Below are positions 28,709-35,771 of a DNA stretch of 64,000 bases, one piece after another. A model generated the notes under the pieces. It saw nothing but the letters and a program-made list of their open reading frames with translations, had not been told where the DNA came from and ran no database searches. The position numbers and the translations under genes were made by a program. Positions within the stretch are counted from its first letter, which is position 1. The number at the start of each line of letters is the position of its first letter. Origin of the DNA: Pseudomonadota bacterium (GTDB lineage: Bacteria; Pseudomonadota; Gammaproteobacteria; Burkholderiales; Burkholderiaceae); NCBI GenBank assembly GCA_963205525.1, contig CAUJJP010000210.1, positions 17,691-81,690 of the forward strand. The letters are read 5' to 3'.

Positions 28709-29193
28709 TCCTAGACGCCGACTCGGTCCCGCCGCAGCACTGGAAGAACGGCGGCGGCCTCACGCGCGAGCTGCTGCGCTGGCCCGCCGCGGCGCCGGAC
28801 AGCGACTGGCGGCTGCGCCTGAGCGTGGCCGAGATCGCGCGCGACGGCCCGTTCTCGCCCTTCCCGGGCGTGCGCCGCTGGTTTGTCGTGCTGGCCGGCG
28901 CGGGTGTGGTGCTGAGCCTGCCGGGTGGCGAGCGCGTGCTGCGCCCGGGCGATTCGCCGCTGTGCTTCGACGGCGCCGCAGCCCCCGGCTGCAGGCTGCT
29001 GGCCGGCCCGACCTCGGATCTCAACCTCATGCTGAAGGGCCTGGAAGGCGAGCTGCGCGCCGCGGCAGCGGGCGAGGCCGCACCCGCCGGCTGGCCGCAG
29101 ACCGGCTTCTTCGAGACCGCGGCGCGGCGGCTGCACTGGCCACTGGCCGGGGCGGCGCCGGCGGACGGCTACTGGATCGGGGCCGCGGCATGA
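28705..29193 (+). CDS. hutD: HutD family protein
   Basis: A 162-residue cupin-fold protein. The opening [19 protein letters not shown] is the HutD signature, followed by [23 protein letters not shown]. HutD proteins occur in hut loci of many Proteobacteria and are thought to set an upper limit on pathway activity; no enzymatic reaction is established. Overlaps both hutC and hutI by ATGA, so all are tightly coupled. Confidence 0.93.
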   Translation: MILDADSVPPQHWKNGGGLTRELLRWPAAAPDSDWRLRLSVAEIARDGPFSPFPGVRRWFVVLAGAGVVLSLPGGERVLRPGDSPLCFDGAAAPGCRLLAGPTSDLNLMLKGLEGELRAAAAGEAAPAGWPQTGFFETAARRLHWPLAGAAPADGYWIGAAA

Positions 29194-30407
29194 CGACCAC
29201 CCTGTGGCGCGGCGCACGCATCGCCAGCTTCGCCGACGGGGCCGGCGCCGACGGCTGGGGTCTCATCGAGCGCGGCGCCTTGCTCGCCGAGGACGGGCGC
29301 ATCGCCTGGGTGGGTGCCGAGCAGGACCTGCCGGCCGGGCTGGCGGTGCAGGACGAGCACGAGCTGGGCGGCGCACTCCTGACCCCGGGCCTGATCGACG
29401 CCCACACCCACCTCGTCTATGCCGGCGACCGCAGCGCCGAGTTCGACCTGCGGCTGCAGGGCGCGAGCTACGAGCAGATTGCGCGCGCCGGCGGCGGCAT
29501 CCGCCACACCGTGGCCTGCACCCGTGCCACCGACGAAGCCACGCTGCTGAGCCTTGCGCTGGCGCGCGCGCGCGCGCTGCGCGACGGCGGCGTGAGCACC
29601 CTCGAGGTCAAGAGCGGCTACGGCCTGACGCTGGCCGACGAGGCGCGCTGCCTGCGCGTGGCGCGCGCGCTCGCCCCGGCCACCGGCATGACGGTGCGCG
29701 CCACCGCCTTGCCCGCACATGCCGTGCCGCCCGAGTACGAAGGCCGGGCCGACGCCTACATCGACGCCGTCACCTCCTGGCTGCCGGCCCTGCACGCGCA
29801 GGGGCTGGTGGACGCGGTGGACGCGTTTTGCGAGCACATCGGCTTCAGCCCGGCGCAGACGCGGCGCGTGTTCGACGCCGCGCGCGCGCTCGGACTCCCG
29901 GTCAAGCTGCACGCCGAGCAGCTCAGCGACCAGGGGGGTGCGGCACTCGCCGCCGCCTACGGCGCGCTCAGCGCGGACCACCTGGAGTGGCTGTCTGACG
30001 CCGGCATCCAGGCCATGCGCAGCGCCGGCACGGTGGCGGTGCTGTTGCCCGGCGCCTACTATCACCTGCGCGAGACCCGGCTGCCGCCGGTGGCCGCGCT
30101 GATCGCCGCCGGGGTGCCGGTGGCGCTGGCGACCGACCACAACCCGGGCAGCTCGCCCACCCTGTCGCTGCCGCTGATGATGAATATGGGCTGCACCCTG
30201 TTTCGCCTCACGCCGCTGCAAGCCTGGCTGGGCGTGACCGTGCACGCCGCGCGCGCCCTCGGCCTGGCCGACCGCGGCCGGCTGCAGCCCGGCCAGCGAG
30301 CCGACCTCGCGGTCTGGGCGCTCGAACATCCGCGCGAGCTCGCCGCCCGCTTCGGCCACCAACCCTGCACCGCCGTCTTCTGCGGCGGTCGAGCCTGCCC
30401 GCCATGA
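29190..30407 (+). CDS. hutI: Imidazolonepropionase
   Basis: A 405-residue amidohydrolase that opens imidazolonepropionate to formiminoglutamate. Metal-binding DAHTHLVYAGDR, substrate-binding GGGIRHTVACTR, KLHAEQLSD and ALATDHNPGSSPT are the family marks. ATG at 29190 overlaps the hutD stop; its own stop overlaps hutG (30404-30407). Confidence 0.97.
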   Translation: MTTTLWRGARIASFADGAGADGWGLIERGALLAEDGRIAWVGAEQDLPAGLAVQDEHELGGALLTPGLIDAHTHLVYAGDRSAEFDLRLQGASYEQIARAGGGIRHTVACTRATDEATLLSLALARARALRDGGVSTLEVKSGYGLTLADEARCLRVARALAPATGMTVRATALPAHAVPPEYEGRADAYIDAVTSWLPALHAQGLVDAVDAFCEHIGFSPAQTRRVFDAARALGLPVKLHAEQLSDQGGAALAAAYGALSADHLEWLSDAGIQAMRSAGTVAVLLPGAYYHLRETRLPPVAALIAAGVPVALATDHNPGSSPTLSLPLMMNMGCTLFRLTPLQAWLGVTVHAARALGLADRGRLQPGQRADLAVWALEHPRELAARFGHQPCTAVFCGGRACPP

Positions 30408-31189
30408 GCTACACCCTCACCCCCGCCAGCACGCCGCTGCTCATCAGCGTGCCGCACGTCGGCACCCAGATCCCCGATGACCAGCACGCGCGCTATACCG
30501 AGCGCGCCCTCCAGGTGGAGGACACCGACTGGTTCGTCGATCGCCTGTACGGCTTCGCCAGCGCGCTCGGCGCCGGGCTGATCGTGCCGCGCTACAGCCG
30601 CTACCTGATCGACCTCAACCGGCCGCCGCACGACCAGCCCATGTACCCGGGGGCCAACAACACCGAGCTCTGCCCGACCCGCCACTTCAGCGGCGAGCCC
30701 ATCTACCGCCCCGGCCAAGCGCCCGACGAGGCCGAGATCCTGCGTCGGGTGGACACCTACTGGCGCCCTTACCACCAGGCGATCGGCGCCGAGCTGGCAC
30801 GGCTGCAGGCGCGCCACGGCCACGCCGTGCTGCTCGACGCCCACAGCATCAAGGGCGAGCTGCCCTGGCTGTTCGAGGGTCGGCTGCCGGATCTGAACCT
30901 GGGCAGCGCCAGCGGCAGCGCCTGCGCCCCTGCCCTGCGCGACGCGCTGGCGGCGCTGCTGGCGGGGCAGGACCGCTACAGCCAGGTCGTCGACGGCCGT
31001 TTCAAGGGCGGCCACATCACGCGTCACTTCGGGCGCCCGCACGAGGGCGTGCACGCGGTGCAGCTCGAGATGGCCTGGAGCGCCTACATGGACGAGGATC
31101 CGCCGCGCTGGAACGACGCCCGCGCCGCCGCCATCACGCCGCTGCTGACCGGGCTGGTGCAGACCTTGCGCGACTGGACCCCGGCATGA
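30404..31189 (+). CDS. hutG: N-formylglutamate deformylase
   Basis: A 261-residue metal-dependent hydrolase releasing formate and glutamate from N-formylglutamate, the last step of the five-step histidine pathway. ISVPHVGTQIP near the N-terminus, GLIVPRYSRYLIDLNRPP, LLDAHSIKGELP with a likely metal site, and GGHITRHFGRPHEGVHAVQLE identify the FGase/HutG family. Coupled by overlaps to hutI and hutF. Confidence 0.95.
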   Translation: MSYTLTPASTPLLISVPHVGTQIPDDQHARYTERALQVEDTDWFVDRLYGFASALGAGLIVPRYSRYLIDLNRPPHDQPMYPGANNTELCPTRHFSGEPIYRPGQAPDEAEILRRVDTYWRPYHQAIGAELARLQARHGHAVLLDAHSIKGELPWLFEGRLPDLNLGSASGSACAPALRDALAALLAGQDRYSQVVDGRFKGGHITRHFGRPHEGVHAVQLEMAWSAYMDEDPPRWNDARAAAITPLLTGLVQTLRDWTPA

Positions 31190-32574
31190 CGGGCGCCCTG
31201 CTGTGGGCGCCGCGCGCCTGGCTGGGCGGCACGGACGGCGGCACGGATGGCGGCTGGGCGCAGGACGTGCTGCTGCGCGTGGGCAGCGACGGCTGCTGGG
31301 CCGAGGTGAGCCCGGGCGTCGCCCCGGCCGCGCTGCCGCCGCAGGCACAGCGCCTGCCGGGCGCCGTCCTGCCGGGCCTCGTGAACGCGCACAGCCACGC
31401 CTTCCAGCGCGCCTTCGCTGGCCTGGCCGAGCGCCGCGAGCACGCGCACGACGACTTCTGGAGCTGGCGCGACCGCATGTACCGCATCGCGCTCGCCATC
31501 TCGCCGGCCCAGCTGCGCGCGGTGGCGGCCATGCTTTACCGCGAGCTGCTGCGCGGCGGCTACACCCAGGTCTGCGAGTTCCACTACCTGCAGCACCGGC
31601 CGGACGGCCAGCCCTATGCCGACCCGGCCGAGCTGGGCTGGGCGCTGGCCGACGCCGCCGCCGAGGCCGGCATCGGCCTCACCCTGTTGCCGGTGCTCTA
31701 CGAAAGGGCCGGCTTCGGCCAGCCGGCGCTGCGCGATGACCAGCGCCGCTTTCGCACCGACGCCGCCGCGGTGCAGGCGCTGGCGCAGCGCTTTGCGGCG
31801 GCCCACCGGCCCTTGCTGAATGCCGGCGTGGCGCTGCACTCGCTGCGCGCCGCGACGCCGCACTCCATCCGCCACCTGCTCGCGCTGCGGCAGGACGCGG
31901 CCGGGCCCATCCACATCCATGTGGCCGAGCAGAGCGCCGAGGTCGAAGACTGTCTGGCCGCCACCGGCCAGCGGCCGATCGAATGGCTGGCCGCACAAGG
32001 CCTGCTCGACGCGCGCTGGCAGCTCGTGCACGCCACCCACGCCAGCGCGCAAGAGATCGACGCCGTGGCCGCCAGCGGCGCCGGGGTGGTGATCTGCCCG
32101 AGCACCGAGGCGAACCTGGGCGACGGCCTGCCCGACCTGCGGCGCTGGCTGGACGCCGGGGTCGCGCTGGCGGTGGGATCGGACAGCCAGGTCGGGCGCG
32201 ACTGGCGCGAGGAACTGCGCTGGCTGGACTATGCGCAGCGCCTGGCGCTGCGCGAGCGCAACGTGGCGGCCAGCCGCGCACAGCCGGCGACGGCGGCACG
32301 CCTGTTCGATGCCGCGCTCGCTGGCGGCGCCGCGGCGGCAGGTTTCAGACGCTGGGGACTCGTGTCCGGCGCTCGCGCCGACCTTCTGCTGCCCGACCCC
32401 GCCGACCCCGTGATCGCCGGCCTGCCGGCGGCGCAGACCCTGGACGCGCTGGTCTTCAGCGCCCCGGCGCGGCCTTTTCAGCGCGTCATGGTCGCCGGGC
32501 GCTGGACGGCCGACGACGATGCAGCACTGAACGCCCGCGGCGCGCAGGCACTGGCGTCGCTGCACGGGGCTTGA
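31186..32574 (+). CDS. hutF: Formimidoylglutamate deiminase
   Basis: A 462-residue amidohydrolase that converts formiminoglutamate to N-formylglutamate and ammonia, supplying HutG. NAHSHAFQRAFAGLAE contains the metal His pair, YTQVCEFHYLQH the next conserved block, HIHVAEQ and VICPSTEANLGDG later ones, and AVGSDSQVGRDWREELRWL holds the catalytic Asp region. Its last 89 bp overlap the 3' end of the convergent M16 peptidase gene. Presence of HutF with HutG shows the route does not use a one-step formiminoglutamase. Confidence 0.95.
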   Translation: MTGALLWAPRAWLGGTDGGTDGGWAQDVLLRVGSDGCWAEVSPGVAPAALPPQAQRLPGAVLPGLVNAHSHAFQRAFAGLAERREHAHDDFWSWRDRMYRIALAISPAQLRAVAAMLYRELLRGGYTQVCEFHYLQHRPDGQPYADPAELGWALADAAAEAGIGLTLLPVLYERAGFGQPALRDDQRRFRTDAAAVQALAQRFAAAHRPLLNAGVALHSLRAATPHSIRHLLALRQDAAGPIHIHVAEQSAEVEDCLAATGQRPIEWLAAQGLLDARWQLVHATHASAQEIDAVAASGAGVVICPSTEANLGDGLPDLRRWLDAGVALAVGSDSQVGRDWREELRWLDYAQRLALRERNVAASRAQPATAARLFDAALAGGAAAAGFRRWGLVSGARADLLLPDPADPVIAGLPAAQTLDALVFSAPARPFQRVMVAGRWTADDDAALNARGAQALASLHGA

Positions 32575-33892
32575 CGGGCGTTCCATCCGGCGCCACATGC
32601 GGCGCCCCGTTCGGCGTCGCGCCCGTCGTCAGCCAGGGCGCGAAGGCCTGGCGCGCGTGCGTGCCGGCGCCGCGCGGCAGGCTGCCGGCGAGTGCGGCCG
32701 CCGCCCCGGCGCCAAGCGCGCGCTGCAGGCGGTCGGTGAGCTGGCGGGCGTCGACCGCCATCGCCGCCTGCAGCCGCTGGCTGGCATCACGCACCCGGCC
32801 CAGTGCCAGCAGGTCCAGCACCGCCGCCTCCAGCAGCCGTCCCGGGCGCTCCTGGCCGCGCGCCAGACGCAGCGCGAACTGCTGCTGTGCGCGCTCGAGG
32901 TCGACCGCGGCCACCCCCTCGGCCTGGCGTTGCAGCAGCTCGGTCAGCGCGCCGAGCACGGCGTCCAGCCGCTTGTCGCCGAACGAAGCCTCGATGACGA
33001 GCTCGCCTGCGATCGCCAGCAGGTCGGCGGCACAGGCGGCGTAGTACACGAGGCCGCGCTTCTCGCGCAGCTCGTGCATCAGCGGCGAGCTCATGCCCTC
33101 GCCGATCGCCAGTGCCAGCAGTTCGCCGGCGGGGTCGTCGGCGGCCAGAGACGGCAGCGGGAATCCGAGCACCAGGTGCGATTGCTGGCCGGCGTCGATC
33201 TGCCTGGTCTTGACGCCGCCCTGCCATTGCGGCGCCGCCACCGTCTGCAGGGCGCCTGCCGGCATGTCGCCAAAGGCCGCCTCGACGGCGCCGAAGAAGG
33301 CGTCGGCCGCGATCGGCCCGGCCGCCGCCACCACCGTGTGGGCAGCGGTGAACTGGCGCGCCGTCCACGCCGCGAGGTCGGCGCGCGTGAAGCGCTCGAT
33401 GTGCGAGCGCCGCCCGATCGCCGGCTGTGCCAGCGGATGCAGCCCGTAGCAGGCACTGTCGAACAGCCGGTAGGCGGTGGCCAGGGGGTCGTCCTCGTCC
33501 TCGGCGAACTCCTGCAACAGCACCTGGCGCTCGCGTTCCAGCTCGTCGGCCGGGAAGCTGGGTTCGCGCAGCAGCTCGGCCAGCATGGGCACGAAGGACA
33601 GCGCGTGCGGCGGCAGGCCGCGCATGTGGAAGGCGCTGTGGTCCTTGTCGGTGTGCGCATTGACCTCGGCACCGCGGCGCTCGGCATCGAGGTTGATGCG
33701 GTGCGCGTCGCGCCGGCGCGTGCCCTTGAAGACCATGTGTTCGACGACGTGGCCGATGCCGGCGAGCGCGCGCGGCTCGTGCACGCTGCCGCTGCGCACG
33801 AACACGCTCACGCTGGCGGTCAGCGCCTGCGGCAGCGGCAGCAGCAAGGCCTGCAGGCCGGACGGGAAGCGATGGATCAGCGGCGCCTTCAT
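32486..33892 (-). CDS. M16 family zinc metallopeptidase (processing-protease-like)
   Basis: A 468-residue M16 peptidase. The inverted zinc motif HVVEH lies in GIGHVVEHMVFKGT, with the third zinc ligand expected in LERERQVLLQEFAEDEDDP. The second half (from about 210) is the inactive M16 C-terminal domain with REKRGLVYYA. No signal peptide is seen, so it is cytoplasmic or its export is not obvious. The last 30 or so residues (PVPARRGRSVLHRRRPSS) are basic and Pro/Arg-rich, and are encoded antisense to the end of hutF; they probably are not a conserved part of the family. ATG at 33892. Confidence 0.88.
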   Translation of the reverse strand: MKAPLIHRFPSGLQALLLPLPQALTASVSVFVRSGSVHEPRALAGIGHVVEHMVFKGTRRRDAHRINLDAERRGAEVNAHTDKDHSAFHMRGLPPHALSFVPMLAELLREPSFPADELERERQVLLQEFAEDEDDPLATAYRLFDSACYGLHPLAQPAIGRRSHIERFTRADLAAWTARQFTAAHTVVAAAGPIAADAFFGAVEAAFGDMPAGALQTVAAPQWQGGVKTRQIDAGQQSHLVLGFPLPSLAADDPAGELLALAIGEGMSSPLMHELREKRGLVYYAACAADLLAIAGELVIEASFGDKRLDAVLGALTELLQRQAEGVAAVDLERAQQQFALRLARGQERPGRLLEAAVLDLLALGRVRDASQRLQAAMAVDARQLTDRLQRALGAGAAAALAGSLPRGAGTHARQAFAPWLTTGATPNGAPHVAPDGTPVKPRAATPVPARRGRSVLHRRRPSSARRP

Positions 33893-34024
33893 CGGGCCCG
33901 AGTATCCGCCCGCCGCGCGTCGCACACCCGACGGCACGGGAAGGCAAGGGGACGACCGGCAGCGGCGGGCACGCGCGGGCCGGCACGGCATACCATGCGA
34001 CAGCGATTGCCAGCCCACCCTCCG

Positions 34025-34462
34025 ATGCCGCGCTTCAGCCTGATCCCCGAAGTCCACCTGCTGCTCGTCGACGCCGGCCGCGTCCTCCTGCTGCGGCGCC
34101 GCAACACCGGTTTCGGCGACGGCCAGTACAGCCTGGTCGCGGGCCATGCCGACGGCGGCGAGACCCTGCGCGAGGCGATGTGCCGCGAGGCGGCGGAGGA
34201 AGCCGGGCTGCAGATCGCGCCCGCCGAGCTCGAGCTCGTGCACCTGATGCACCGGCGCAGCGACGGCGAGCGGGTGTCGGTGTTCTTCCGGCCCCGTCGC
34301 TGGGCGGGCGAGGCGCGCAACCTCGAGCCGCACAAGTGCAGCGAGCTCGGCTGGTTCCCCTTGACGGCGCGCCCCGAGCCCATGGTGCCCTTCGTGCGCC
34401 AGGGTATGGACCTGGCGCTGGCCGGGGTGGGCTATTCCGAGTTCGGCTGGAGCGCCGGATGA
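34025..34462 (+). CDS. Nudix hydrolase
   Basis: A 145-residue Nudix protein. The box GHADGGETLREAMCREAAEE followed by AGL fits G-x5-E-x7-REUXEEXGU. It hydrolyses a nucleoside diphosphate linked to some other moiety; specificity is not readable. An upstream in-frame ATG at 33995 is possible; neither start has a clear ribosome-binding site. The next gene, a phosphoesterase, follows after 7 bp. Confidence 0.88.
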   Translation: MPRFSLIPEVHLLLVDAGRVLLLRRRNTGFGDGQYSLVAGHADGGETLREAMCREAAEEAGLQIAPAELELVHLMHRRSDGERVSVFFRPRRWAGEARNLEPHKCSELGWFPLTARPEPMVPFVRQGMDLALAGVGYSEFGWSAG

Positions 34463-34469
34463 GGCGGCC

Positions 34470-35240
34470 GTGAAGCTGCAGATCCTGTCCGACCTGCACC
34501 TGAGCGTGCAGCCCCTGGCGCCGCCGCGCAGCGATGCCGACCTCGTGATCCTGGCCGGCGACATCGACCGCCCGGCCGCCGCCATGGCCTGGGCTCTGGC
34601 GCTGGACAAGCCGGTCGTCTACGTGCCCGGCAACCACGAGTTCTACGGTTCCAGCCTGGGCGCCACCGTGGCTGAGCTGAAGCGGCTGGCCGCCGGCACG
34701 CGGGTGCGGGTGCTGGACAACGAGGTCGCCTGCTGGCCCGGCCTGCGCATCGTCGGCAGCACGCTGTGGACCGACTACCTGGCCTGCGGCCACGGCGCCG
34801 AACAGGACCGCGCCATCGCCCAGGCGCTGGCCTTCAACCGCGACTTCAGCCGCATCCGCTGCGGCGAGCCGGGCGCCGAGCGCCTGTTCACGCCGCAGGA
34901 CGCGGCCGCCCTGTTCGTGCGCAACGCCGCCTGGCTGGCGCAGACGCTGGCAACGCCCTTCGCCGGCAGCACGCTGGTGGTGACACACCACGCGCCCTCG
35001 CTGCGCAGCATCCACCCGCGCTTCGCCGGCTCGCCGCTGAACGCCGGCTTCGTCTCCGACGCCGAGCAGCTGCTGGACGGCACGCGCGTGCAGCTGTGGG
35101 TGCATGGGCACACGCACGACGGCTTCGACTACCGCGTCAAGGGCTGCCGCGTGCTGTGCAATCCGCGCGGCTACGCGCCGGCGGGCGCGAACGAGAATGC
35201 GGACTTCGACCCGCTGCTGACGGTTCAGCTCGGCGCCTGA
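34470..35240 (+). CDS. Metallophosphoesterase
   Basis: A 256-residue calcineurin-like phosphoesterase starting at GTG seven bases after the Nudix stop. Metal motifs are in order: SDLHLS (D-x-H), LAGDID (GD), PGNHEFYG (GNHE), VTHHAPS, and VHGHTHDGFDY (GHxH). No signal peptide, so cytoplasmic. Substrate unknown. The tight spacing suggests an operon with the Nudix hydrolase, so a joint role in nucleotide turnover is possible. Confidence 0.88.
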   Translation: MKLQILSDLHLSVQPLAPPRSDADLVILAGDIDRPAAAMAWALALDKPVVYVPGNHEFYGSSLGATVAELKRLAAGTRVRVLDNEVACWPGLRIVGSTLWTDYLACGHGAEQDRAIAQALAFNRDFSRIRCGEPGAERLFTPQDAAALFVRNAAWLAQTLATPFAGSTLVVTHHAPSLRSIHPRFAGSPLNAGFVSDAEQLLDGTRVQLWVHGHTHDGFDYRVKGCRVLCNPRGYAPAGANENADFDPLLTVQLGA

Positions 35241-35270
35241 AACAAGCGGCTTCCCTGCCGCGCTGCGCCC

Positions 35271-35681
35271 TCACCCGGCCTCGTCCGTCGGCGCCACCAC
35301 CGTCACCGGCAGCGTGCTGTCGGCCAGCACCTGATCGACCAGATCGTCGGCAGCCCCGATCACGATCAAGGCACAGCCGTAGTTCTCTGCCAGCTCGGTG
35401 ATCAGCGAGGCGGGCTGGCCGCCCGCAACCTCGAGCTCGTAGTCGACCCCCGCGGCCTGCAGCAGTGCTTCCGCGGGTGCCAGCAGGTCGGCCCCGGCTG
35501 CGCCCTTGACCTCGCGGATGATGTCCGGGTCGTGCGCGGTGACGACCTCGTACAAGGTGGCCGGGGGCTGCACATTCACCAGCACCACGCTCAGGCGCAA
35601 GCCCTCGTCGCGCAAGGCCAGCACATGGCGCAGCGCAGCCATGGACGCCGCCGACCCGTCAACCGACACCAGGACCTTCAT
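35271..35681 (-). CDS. Universal stress protein (UspA family)
   Basis: A 136-residue protein. KVLVSVDGSAASMAALRHVL is the UspA N-terminus and the end has ALIVIGAADDLVDQVLADS with TLPVTVVAP; the ATP-binding G-2x-G-9x-G(S/T) motif is altered, with GAADDLVDQVLADST in place of the glycines, so nucleotide binding is doubtful. GGGAGG lies upstream of the ATG at 35681. Convergent with the phosphoesterase and divergent from the acyl-CoA ligase/acetyltransferase at 35772 (90 bp between starts). Confidence 0.9.
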   Translation of the reverse strand: MKVLVSVDGSAASMAALRHVLALRDEGLRLSVVLVNVQPPATLYEVVTAHDPDIIREVKGAAGADLLAPAEALLQAAGVDYELEVAGGQPASLITELAENYGCALIVIGAADDLVDQVLADSTLPVTVVAPTDEAG

Positions 35682-35771
35682 CGCAACCTCCCGCAGCGCA
35701 CGCCGATCGAACCGAGTTTGACATGTCCGGCCCGCGTAACGGCCCCGGCGCGGCGAAGGCATCATCGGCGC

